Below, in pieces: positions 28,066-35,699 of a stretch of 48,717 bases of DNA. The notes under the pieces were generated by a model, which made no database searches, was not told where the DNA came from, and saw only the letters and a list, made by a program, of their open reading frames with translations. The stretch is from Cyanobacteriota bacterium (lineage in GTDB: Bacteria; Cyanobacteriota; Cyanobacteriia; PCC-6307; Cyanobiaceae): positions 1 to 48,717 of the forward strand of contig JAPLID010000160.1 in the NCBI GenBank assembly GCA_026389285.1, in the 5' to 3' direction. Each line of letters starts with the position of its first letter. Position 1 is the first letter of the stretch. A program made the position numbers and the translations under genes.

Positions 28066-28782
28066 TCAGGGATCGGGCCAGTCGATCAGCCCGAGCCGCA
28101 GCCCGATCACGGCGGCGTGGGTGCGGTCGCGGGCCTGAAGCTTGCTCAGCACATTGCTGATGTGGGTCTTGACCGTGTCGAGGGACACCACCAGCTGCTG
28201 GGCAATTTCGCTGTTGCTCGCTCCGGTGACCAGCCTGGAGAGCACCTCCGTTTCCCGGGCCGTGAGTTGTTGCACCCCGGCCGCACCCGCCGCCACGGAA
28301 GGCGGACCCTCAACGTGGAACAGATCCGCCAGCTCCCGCTCGATGTAGATCCCCCCTCCGCAGACCGTGCGGATCGCGGCCAAGCCGGTGCCCAGTCCCA
28401 TGTGGGATTCCAGCAGAACGCCGTCGCAGCCGGCCTCGATCACCCGCTGCAGGCGAGCGCGCCGGGGCTGTTCGCAGATCATCAGCAGGGTGCGGGTGGT
28501 GCTGCGACGCCGCTTGACGGCGATCACCAGATCGATGCCGCAGCCGGCCTCCAGCCGGTCACTGGCGAACAGGAAGTCCGGTTGCAGCCTTTGCACCAGC
28601 GCCAGTCCCTCCGCTTCGGTGGTGGCGGCACCGAGGATCAGTTCAGGCGCGTCGACCGAGCCCATCAGAAAGCTGATCTGGGCCCGGCTGCCGAGGCAGA
28701 GCACCACACTGGCGCCCCGCAGCAGGTCGTGGGTGCGGAGGTTGAAGGCGCGGACCTGGGCCAGCAGGGGAGTGAAATCCAC
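28066..28782 (-). CDS. LuxR/NarL-type response regulator with atypical receiver
   Basis: A 238-residue regulator. The C-terminus (about 168-234) is a clear LuxR HTH: LTARETEVLSRLVTGASNSEIAQQLVVSLDTVKTHISNVLSKLQARDRTHAAV. The N-terminal 150 residues look like a receiver but lack its chemistry: no acidic pair near the N-terminus, the phospho-Asp position aligns to Ser in FLFASDRLEAGCG (Asp shifted by one), and the usual Lys is Glu in DGVLLES. It may act as a phosphorylation-independent regulator. It diverges from the DUF1825 gene over 144 bases. Confidence 0.85.
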   Translation of the reverse strand: MDFTPLLAQVRAFNLRTHDLLRGASVVLCLGSRAQISFLMGSVDAPELILGAATTEAEGLALVQRLQPDFLFASDRLEAGCGIDLVIAVKRRRSTTRTLLMICEQPRRARLQRVIEAGCDGVLLESHMGLGTGLAAIRTVCGGGIYIERELADLFHVEGPPSVAAGAAGVQQLTARETEVLSRLVTGASNSEIAQQLVVSLDTVKTHISNVLSKLQARDRTHAAVIGLRLGLIDWPDP

Positions 28783-28926
28783 GGTCAGCGATCGGGAGGG
28801 GGCTCAGGGGCAGGCCCCATGCTGCTGCCTTCGCCGCCGGAATACGTGGATCCGAACTCCCCAGAAGCGGCGGAGCTGAGCAGAATTGCCGTCACGCCTC
28901 CAAGACCTCCGAGCGGCACCGGTGCC

Positions 28927-29250
28927 ATGGCTTTCTTCGAATCCGAAATCGTTCAGGACGAAGCCAAACGCCTGTTCGGCGATTATCAGAGCCTGATGCA
29001 GCTCGGCAGCGAGTACGGCAGGTTCGATCGGGAAGGCAAGAAGCTCTATATCGAGCGCATGGAGGAAATGATGGACCGCTACGGCGTGTTCATGAAACGC
29101 TTCGAGCTCTCCGAGGACTTCCAGGCCAAGCTCACCGTCGAGCAGTTGCGCACCCAGCTGGGTCAGTTCGGCCTGACCCCGGAGACGATGTTCCAGCAGA
29201 TGCACCTGACCCTTGAGCGGATGAAGGACGAGCTGCAGAAGCAGACCTGA
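28927..29250 (+). CDS. DUF1825 family cyanobacterial protein
   Basis: A 107-residue soluble, mostly helical protein starting MAFFESEIVQDEAKRLFGDYQSL, with FDREGKKLYIERMEEMMDRYGVFMKRFELSEDF and QLGQFGLTPETMFQQM. This matches DUF1825, a short family conserved across cyanobacteria with no known function. ATG 28927 is the family start; an upstream in-frame ATG at about 28819 would add a Pro-rich stretch. Possible co-regulation with the divergent response regulator is inference. Confidence 0.85.
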   Translation: MAFFESEIVQDEAKRLFGDYQSLMQLGSEYGRFDREGKKLYIERMEEMMDRYGVFMKRFELSEDFQAKLTVEQLRTQLGQFGLTPETMFQQMHLTLERMKDELQKQT

Positions 29251-29296
29251 AGCTTCAGGCCAGGGGACGATCCGACGCTTCAACTTTGCTGGGGTC

Positions 29297-29341
29297 CAGC
29301 GTCGCGATGGGGAGCGTCGTGATGGGCAGCGTCGCGATGGG
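29297..29341. repeat. 15-bp x3 intergenic tandem repeat
   Basis: Three adjacent 15-base units of the form (C/G)AGCGTCG(C/T)GATGGG at 29297-29311, 29312-29326 and 29327-29341, with a partial fourth copy to about 29353. They fill the short gap between the convergent DUF1825 and periplasmic-binding-protein genes. No hairpin with a T-run is present, so the gap has no obvious terminator. Confidence 0.8.
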
Positions 29342-29360
29342 CAGCGGCGATGCCGCTGAC

Positions 29361-30587
29361 TCAGGGCCCCCAGCGCTGGGCGCCCAGAAAGGTCAGGTCG
29401 ACGAAGTCGCTGGCCTGGTGATCGCGCGGGCCGAGCGAGAGCCGGAAGCCGCCCAGATCCAGCTGGTGCATGCTCTCGAACGCCGTGACTAGGGCCTGGC
29501 GGCTCGGGTTCGCCCCCGCCCTCTGCAACCCTTCCGTCATCAAACGGGCCGCCAGGAAGCCCTCCAGGCTCGTGAAGCCGTAGCGGGCTGTGGTCTGCTG
29601 CCGGTGCAGCAAGCGCAGATACTCCGCCACCACCGGCACCCGCCGGTTCCAGGGGAAGGGCACCACCTGGCTGACGCCGATGCCGCTGGCCATGCCACCG
29701 GACAGGGAGTCCTGCAGGCCACCGGTGCCCACGAAGGAGACGTTCATCAGCTGGGCCGTGCCGCCGAGGCGCTGCAGGCTGCGGCTGAAGGCTGCGGAGC
29801 TCGGATAGGCGCTGATGATCACCACGGCGCTCGGATCAACCCGCTGCAGCTGCCGTGCAGCCCTGTCGGTGGCGGTGGAGTTGCGTTGCACCCCGGCGAT
29901 GGCCACGGGCTTCAGGCCGTGGCGGGCCAGGGCGCTGCGGGTGGCGCGCAGACCATCCTCACCGAAGGCATCCTCCTGGTGGAGCACGGCGATGCGGTGG
30001 CGGCCCGCTCGCACCAAATCGTCGACGATCCGGTCGATTTCCGCCTGGTAACTGGCCCTCAGGTTGAACACCATCGGCCGGAACGGTTCCCGCAGCAGGC
30101 GTGCGCCGGTGAGGGGCGCCACCAGTGGGATCTGCGCCTGCTCCACCAGCGGCAGGATCGCCTTCACCGTCGGCGTGCCCACATAGCCGAACAGGGCGAA
30201 GGCCTGCTCCGCACCGATCAGCTGGCGCGTGTTGCGCAGGGTCAGGGCCGGTTCGTAGCGATCGTCGAGCGTGATCAGCCGCAGCTTGCGGCCGTGAATG
30301 CCGCCGCGCCGGTTCACCTCGTCGAACCAGGCCAGCGCCCCTTCGCGGTAGTCGAGGCCGAGCTGGGCGGAGGGCCCGCTCAAAGGGGCCGACTGGCCGA
30401 GCACGAGTTCTTTGCTGGTCGGGGGTTTTGTCGCCTGCTGGCCTGGTGCGGCCGCCGGCGCTGCGGTCGGCATCAGTGTGGCGAGCAGCGGGATCAGCAG
30501 GGCAAGTCCACCCTGCGCCCCTAACCTCTGGCCTACCTGCGGCAACCTGCCGGTGCGGAAGCAGAAGCGCTGGAACCTCGTAGGCAT
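29361..30587 (-). CDS. LivK-type periplasmic ligand-binding protein (type I PBP)
   Basis: A 408-residue branched-chain amino-acid-type binding protein. An N-terminal signal (LALLIPLLATLMPTAAPAAA) precedes a type I periplasmic-binding fold: LVLGQSAPLSGPSAQLGLDYREGALAWFDEVNRRGGIHGRKLRLITLDD, RNTRQLIGAEQAFALFGYVGTPT, PLTGARLL, and IAVLHQEDAFGEDGLRA. No ABC permease or ATPase gene is adjacent, so transport is not supported by context. ATG 30587 was chosen for the signal peptide; its first 35 bases overlap the divergent channel-like gene that starts at GTG 30553. A sensor role is possible. Confidence 0.88.
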   Translation of the reverse strand: MPTRFQRFCFRTGRLPQVGQRLGAQGGLALLIPLLATLMPTAAPAAAPGQQATKPPTSKELVLGQSAPLSGPSAQLGLDYREGALAWFDEVNRRGGIHGRKLRLITLDDRYEPALTLRNTRQLIGAEQAFALFGYVGTPTVKAILPLVEQAQIPLVAPLTGARLLREPFRPMVFNLRASYQAEIDRIVDDLVRAGRHRIAVLHQEDAFGEDGLRATRSALARHGLKPVAIAGVQRNSTATDRAARQLQRVDPSAVVIISAYPSSAAFSRSLQRLGGTAQLMNVSFVGTGGLQDSLSGGMASGIGVSQVVPFPWNRRVPVVAEYLRLLHRQQTTARYGFTSLEGFLAARLMTEGLQRAGANPSRQALVTAFESMHQLDLGGFRLSLGPRDHQASDFVDLTFLGAQRWGP

Positions 30588-31739
30588 CGGCTCGGTGCTG
30601 CTGGCGACGATTCTGGCCATGATGGCGATCGCCCGGATTGACGTCACGCCGGTGCGTAGTCGCGACGCTCTGCGTCTGTCGTCCTCGGCCCGAGCCCTGA
30701 CCATCGATCCGCGGCAGCTGCCCCCCAGCGGCTGGAGCACCCTGCGCGGCGATGTGCTCAGCGACGGCGAGGCCCGCGTTGACCAGGAAGAGCTGGAGCG
30801 GGCCCCCCACCACGTCAAGGTGGGTGTGTACGCCAACACCGCTTCGGAGCTCGATCTCAGCATTCCCAGCTATTCCTCCAGCGGTTATGTCTGGCCAATG
30901 GCGCCACGATCGATCAGCGCTTCGGTCTGCTCAACACCCTGATCACCGATGCGCCGCCCCAGCTGGAGCCGGTGGCTCAGAAACCGGAGCGGCTCGCCGA
31001 TGGCAGCTATTACCAGCTGTTCACCTATCGGGGTCGCTATTACCTCGATCAGGCCAGCTTTCGCCATTACCCGTTCATGAGTGTCAGCCTGCCGGTGGCG
31101 ATCGAGGTCGACGACGTTGACGGCGGCCTCACCTACCGGCGGCTGCGGCTTGAGCCCGACATCCGCAACAGCGGCATGGGCCTTTACGCGCGCATCATCG
31201 GCTGGCTCAAGCAGGGCTGGTCGAGCGCCGAATACCGCCACCACTACGCCAGCAACTTCGGCCTCGGTGGGCCGGAGAGCGATTACAGCCTGATCCTGTT
31301 CGAGATCTCCTTCGGCACCTCGGCCTGGGCCTCGTTCTGGCGGCTGCTGCTGCCCCTGGCGGTGCTGATGGCGATGGTGCTGCTGGTGTTCAAGGTGCGC
31401 CCCGATGAGCAGGATGCCCGCGCCAGTATCCCGGTCACGGTGCTGCTGACCCTGGTCTTTCTGCAGCAGACCTACCGCGACGAACTGCCCATTCTTCCCT
31501 TCCTCACCTTCCTCGATCAGGTGTATGTGGTGGCCTATGTGGTAACGCTGGTGGCCTTCATCCTGGTGATCTGGATCGGTCGCCGTTACGCCGATATGGA
31601 GGCGATGGAGGAAGGCCCTGCCCGAAGTAATCTGCATCAACGGCTCGAAGACCTCGACAACAGCTGGCCCCTGGTGGTGGTGGCCTTCAGCGGCACCGCC
31701 ATCGCCTTCTCCTGGATGCTGATCCCTGCCGGCACCTGA
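30553..31739 (+). pseudogene. Cys-loop-type pentameric ligand-gated channel homologue, frameshifted
   Basis: Two reading frames make one protein of about 395 residues. Frame 1 (GTG 30553 to TGA 30942) gives a signal anchor (LVGIGSVLLATILAMMAIA) and the first extracellular strands, VKVGVYANTASELDLS then SSGYVW. From about 30895 the protein continues in another frame as LANGATIDQRFGLLNTL to the stop at 31739. It then shows the pre-TM1 strand YSLILFEISF, TM1 with the family proline (RLLLPLAVLMAMVLLVF, 31326-31397), TM2 IPVTVLLTLVFLQQTY, the LPILPFLTFLDQVY loop into TM3, and TM4 (31665-31724). This is the prokaryotic pentameric ligand-gated channel layout. A net change of 1 (or 4) bases near GTCTGGCCAATGG would restore the frame. 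Confidence 0.7.
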
Positions 31740-31813
31740 ATCGGTTCAGGTTTTCTTCCCCGGCGGCGGCTTCCTGTCGAGGCCCTTCGCCCTGCCCCTG
31801 CGGGCCCTTTGCG

Positions 31814-31819
31814 TACGAT
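31814..31819 (+). promoter_or_regulatory. Possible -10 element for tyrS
   Basis: TACGAT at 31814-31819 lies 34 bases before the tyrS ATG at 31854 and fits a TANNNT -10. No clear -35 is seen 17 bases upstream. Confidence 0.3.
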
Positions 31820-31853
31820 CCGGCGACCCGGCACCCCAGGCCCCGCAACTCCG

Positions 31854-33126
31854 ATGGTTGAGCAGCCCAGTCCCGCCGCGAACGCCGCCGCCCTGCCGGC
31901 CTGGCTGAGCCGCGGCCTGGCCGACCTGTTCCCTGCCGCTACGGCCCCCGAGGCGCTCGCCGACCCGGACCAGACCCTCGCCGCCCGCCTGGCGGAGGCC
32001 CGGCAACAGGGGCGGCCGCTGCGGGTGAAGCTGGGCATCGACCCCACCGGCTCGGAGATCCACCTCGGGCATTCGCTCCTGTTCCGCAAGCTGCGCGCCT
32101 TCCAGGACGCCGGCCATACGGCGGTGCTGATCATCGGCGACTTCACGGCTCGCATCGGCGATCCCACCGGCAAGAGCGCCACCCGGGTGCAGCTGAACGC
32201 CGCCGAGGTGGAGGCCAATGCCGAGACCTATCTAGTGCAGCTGGGGCTGGGGCAGGAGCCGAGCCGCGCCCTGCTGGATTTCACCACCCCCGGACGGCTG
32301 GAGGTGCGGCGCAATCGTGAATGGCTGGCGGGCATGGATCTGCCGGCGGTGATCGATCTGCTGGGCACCAGCACGGTGGGCCAGATGCTGGCCAAGGAGG
32401 ACTTCGCCAATCGCTACGGCTCGGGCACGCCGATCTCGCTGCATGAGTTCCTGTATCCGCTGCTGCAGGGCTACGACTCGGTGGCAATCCAGGCCGATCT
32501 GGAGCTGGGCGGCACCGACCAGAAGTTCAATGTGGCCATGGGCCGCGATCTGCAGCGCCACCACGGCCAGAGGCCCCAGTTCGGGACTGCCGGGGCTCGA
32601 TGGCGTGCAGAAGATGAGCAAGAGCCTGGGCAACACGGTCGGGCTGGTCGAAGATCCGCTGTCGATGTATTCCAAGCTCGAGAAGGTGCCTGATGCGGTG
32701 GTGGAGGACTACCTCACCCTGCTCACCGACCTCGACCTGACGGCGCTGCCGGAGAACCCGCGCGAGCGTCAGAAGGCGATGGCCTTGGCGATCACCGCAG
32801 GCCGCCATGGCGAGGCGGCGGCGGCCCAGGCCCAGGTGGATGCGGCCAAGCTGGTGGCGGGTGCCAGCGGCAGTGGCGCCGCTGAGGCGGAGGTGCCGGA
32901 GGCCTCCCTGGCGGCGGTGAACTTCCCGGCCAAGGCGTTTTATCTGCTGGCGGCGGTGGGTATCTGCGCCAGCAGCAGCGAGGCGCGTCGTGCGATCCAG
33001 GGCGGTGGCGTCAAGCTCGATGGCGACAAGTTGGCCGACCCCAACCGGGAATTCAGCGGCCCTGAGGAACTGGCCGGCAAGGTGCTGCAGCTGGGCAAGA
33101 AAACCTTCCGGCGGCTGGTGGGCTGA
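31854..33126 (+). pseudogene. tyrS: Tyrosyl-tRNA synthetase, frameshifted as written
   Basis: Class I synthetase that charges tRNA-Tyr. Frame A from ATG 31854 carries [17 protein letters not shown] (HIGH-type motif), [44 protein letters not shown] and PQFG. The frame then breaks at about 32585; frame A stops at 32693. A second frame resumes [16 protein letters not shown] (KMSKS motif) and runs through the S4-like tail KAFYLLAAVGICASSSEARRAIQGGGVKLDG to 33126. By family comparison about five residues (LLLPL-like, roughly 14-15 bases) are missing at the break. TyrS is normally essential, so a sequence error, a second tyrS elsewhere, or a real lesion are all open. Confidence 0.9.
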
Positions 33127-33129
33127 GTT

Positions 33130-33168
33130 GACAGACCGGAGCGACAGACCGAAGCGACAGACCGAAGC
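33130..33168. repeat. 13-bp x3 tandem repeat after tyrS
   Basis: GACAGACCG(G/A)AGC is repeated three times without spacing (33130-33142, 33143-33155, 33156-33168), starting four bases after the tyrS stop. Copies 2 and 3 are identical; copy 1 has one mismatch. It is non-coding. Confidence 0.85.
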
Positions 33169-33333
33169 ACGCTGCTGTCGTGCTGGGTTCAGCGGGCTCC
33201 CCTGGACGAGATCAGGGCAACAGGATCAGACGATGGTGAAGGGGAGTCACTGCTGACGCCGCAATGCGTGGATGGGATGTTGCCATCACCATCTCGAAGC
33301 GGGCCTTCCACACCTGCTTGCTGGCGCGCCGTT

Positions 33334-33486
33334 TCATGCTCCAGTCGTGCTCAGGTCAGGGTTGCTGATCATCAGCAGGCCTGAGCTGCCTGCGTCGAGC
33401 GCCCCCACGCAGATGGGACAGTCCTGGCTGCTGAAAGCCACAAAAAAAGCGGATCCAGCCCGGAACCGCTCGATGACCATTTTCAT
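33334..33486 (-). CDS. Possible 50-aa small protein with CPIC motif
   Basis: A 50-residue frame starting MKMVIERFRAGSAFFVAFSS, with a CPIC pair and a GLLMISNPD-type ending. It lies in the 580-base gap between tyrS and pyrF. The composition looks protein-like and the CxxC pair could bind metal or be redox-active. ATG 33486 is preceded by ATAAA and no clear Shine-Dalgarno; ATG 33480 is an alternative. I cannot link it to a known family, so it may be a chance frame. The rest of the gap (33169-33333, 33487-33708) shows nothing I can support. Confidence 0.35.
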   Translation of the reverse strand: MKMVIERFRAGSAFFVAFSSQDCPICVGALDAGSSGLLMISNPDLSTTGA

Positions 33487-33708
33487 TTTATGAACTTCTG
33501 TAACGCAACCGTGGCTCGGCTGGTGCAGGGCTCTACGGCGATGTCGCCCATCAGGGTTGGACAGGATCGATCGCTCAGGCTGGAGTTGCCCTGGGTCGGC
33601 CGTTTGCGGTCGTCGGCGCAGAGCGCGTGGACTCCCTCGTTGTGCAGGGCCAGAGGCCCTCGCAACTAGCGTCCCTCCAGCCATCTGCCTCCATCTGGGC
33701 GGCATCCC

Positions 33709-34437
33709 ATGATTCCAGCGCCCGCCACCGATCCGGCCGAGCAGATCATCCTGGCTCTCGATCGATCCGAGCGCGCCGAGGCCCTGGCCCTGGCCGCCGC
33801 CATTTCCCAGTTGCGCTGGGTCAAGGTGGGTTTGGAGCTGTTCAGTGCCGCCGGTCCATCGGTGGTGGCAGAGCTGCGGGAGCGGGGCCTGCGGGTGTTT
33901 CTCGATCTCAAGTTCCACGACATCCCCGCCACCATGGCCGGCGCCTGCCGCAGCGCCGCCCGCCTCGGCGCCGAGCTGATCACCGTGCATGCCTGCGCCG
34001 GTGCGGAGGCCCTGGCGGCGGCCCAGGCCGGGGCCCAGGCAGGCGCCGCCGCCGCGGGGCTGGCGCCTCCCACCTTGCTGGCCGTCACCGTGCTGACCAG
34101 CTGGCCGGTTGAGCGCTTCGCCGAAGAGCTGGCGATTGCCGAACCGGTGCCCACCTACGTCAACCGCCTAGCGGCCCTGGCGGCCAGCGCCGGCATTGGC
34201 GGCTGCGTCTGCTCTCCCCTGGAGGTGGCGGCCCTGAGGCAGGTTCACCCGCAGCCCTTCCGGCTGGTCGCCCCGGGGATCCGGCCGGCCGGCAGCGCCA
34301 CCGGCGACCAGGCCCGGGTGATGACCCCCGCCGAGGCGATCGCTGCCGGGGCCAGCCAGCTGGTGATCGGCCGGCCGATCAGCGCCGCCGCCGATCCCGC
34401 GGCGGCCTTCGCCGCCTGTTGCCAGGAGCTGGTCTGA
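33709..34437 (+). CDS. pyrF: Orotidine 5'-phosphate decarboxylase
   Basis: A 242-residue TIM-barrel enzyme, last step of UMP synthesis. Seen: [15 protein letters not shown], the catalytic signature [38 protein letters not shown], and [39 protein letters not shown]. Length is normal. A 157-base gap follows before the outer-membrane protein gene, with no terminator visible. Confidence 0.96.
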   Translation: MIPAPATDPAEQIILALDRSERAEALALAAAISQLRWVKVGLELFSAAGPSVVAELRERGLRVFLDLKFHDIPATMAGACRSAARLGAELITVHACAGAEALAAAQAGAQAGAAAAGLAPPTLLAVTVLTSWPVERFAEELAIAEPVPTYVNRLAALAASAGIGGCVCSPLEVAALRQVHPQPFRLVAPGIRPAGSATGDQARVMTPAEAIAAGASQLVIGRPISAAADPAAAFAACCQELV

Positions 34438-34594
34438 GCCGGCTTCGCCGCCGCATCCAGCCGATGGTTGCAACCCTTCCGCCACCTGGAGCGGCTTCTG
34501 CGGGATTGTCCTGTCCAAGGGCAGCGGTGGTGCGCAGCGGGCTCCATTCCAAGTGACCTAGAACCTGCTGCAACTTGATGCTGTGGTTCCTCCG

Positions 34595-35488
34595 ATGCCA
34601 GCCCCTGGATCGCCGTCGACCTTGCCGCTGCTCCGTTCCGGGCTGCTGCCCTCCTATCCCGTCTTCGCCGGTCTGAGCGGGCTCGTTCTGTCCCAGTTGC
34701 TGGCGGGAGCGGCTACGGCTGTTCCCCTGGTCGCAGCGGAGCCAGCCGCTCCGGCCCGCCCAGCTCCTTCCTCATCCCCAGAAGAGCGCAGCGGCCCCTA
34801 TCTGCGCCTGGGCGGCGGCCTCGACTGGTCCGCTCCCACCAGCTTCCGCGACCAGGGCTCCTGCGCCGGCATCACACCGCCGGCCCTGTTCGGTTGCGGC
34901 GCCGGCCAGAACGGACGCTCGCTGCAGGCGATGGGCTCCTTCGGGCAGACGCCCGTGCTCGATGGCGCCTTCGGCTATCGCTTCACGCCCTGGCTGCGGG
35001 CCGAAGCGCTGCTGAGCTGGCGTCCCCAGCTGGCCTTCAGTGGCCGCAGCAACTTTCGCGGTGCCGGACCCTCCCAGCCGGTGAGCGGTTCGGTCGAGTC
35101 GCTGGCGGCCTTCGGCGTCGCCTACGTCGATCTGCCCCGCATCCTTGGGGTGCGCCCCTTCCTCGGGGCCGGCATCGGTGCAGCCCGCAACCAGCTGGAT
35201 GGGGTCACGTACCGCTTCCCCGCGATTGCCGCCAATGCCTCGACGACCACTGCCAGCGGCAGCAGCAGTGGGGTGGCCTACCTGCTGACGGCCGGCGTGG
35301 CGGTGCCCCTCAGTGAGCGGCTCAGCCTTGATCTGGCCTACCGCTTCAGCGACCTCGGTCAGGTGCGCAGCCGCACCGGTTCGGCGACCATCGTCCGCCC
35401 CCGCGGTACCCGCAGCATCACCATCGCCGGCACCGAGGCCGATCTCCAGACTCAGGGTCTTCAGGTCAGCCTGCGCTACGCCTTCTGA
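34595..35488 (+). CDS. Outer-membrane beta-barrel protein (OmpA/opacity-like)
   Basis: About 297 residues. After a poor but plausible signal region (VFAGLSGLVLSQLLAGAATAVPLVAA) and a Pro/Ser linker, the mature part looks like an eight-stranded barrel. It has alternating strands such as GPYLRLGGGLDWSA, DGAFGYRFTPWLRAEALLSW, RPFLGAGIGAARNQ, LSLDLAYRFSDLGQV and a final strand GLQVSLRYAF with the C-terminal Phe used for BAM recognition. I cannot tell a specific function. ATG 34595 is used; GTG 34583 is an alternative. The BamA factor at 17666 would be expected to insert it. Confidence 0.75.
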   Translation: MPAPGSPSTLPLLRSGLLPSYPVFAGLSGLVLSQLLAGAATAVPLVAAEPAAPARPAPSSSPEERSGPYLRLGGGLDWSAPTSFRDQGSCAGITPPALFGCGAGQNGRSLQAMGSFGQTPVLDGAFGYRFTPWLRAEALLSWRPQLAFSGRSNFRGAGPSQPVSGSVESLAAFGVAYVDLPRILGVRPFLGAGIGAARNQLDGVTYRFPAIAANASTTTASGSSSGVAYLLTAGVAVPLSERLSLDLAYRFSDLGQVRSRTGSATIVRPRGTRSITIAGTEADLQTQGLQVSLRYAF

Positions 35489-35558
35489 TCGACGACTCAG
35501 CCACCCGACGGTCCGCGGAGCGGGTCGCGGGGGCCATCTCCCACGGCGTTCGCCGCCT

Positions 35559-35588
35559 GGGACCTGGGGTCCTGGGACCTGGGGTCCT
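35559..35588. repeat. 15-bp x2 direct repeat, each unit self-complementary
   Basis: GGGACCTGGGGTCCT occurs twice in tandem (35559-35573, 35574-35588). Each unit contains the inverted pair GGACC / GGTCC, so the region can form two small hairpins. It lies between the barrel-protein gene and the phosphotransferase gene. It may be a terminator-like element without a T-run. Confidence 0.75.
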
Positions 35589-35699
35589 GAGCCCTGCCGA
35601 TCGGGCATCCGGAGCTCAGCCCAGCTGAAGGACTGGCAGTCCTGGCCTGGGATCCATCGGATCGGCGTGGACAATGGCGCCGACTGCGCCCGAGGTCCC

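Noticed and set aside
34544-34560. Shared string TCCATTCCAAG(T/C)GAC(C/T) here and at about 44466 as a common operator of envelope genes
   Set aside because: With one or two mismatches such a match is expected by chance in this length of DNA, and the distances to the start codons differ greatly.
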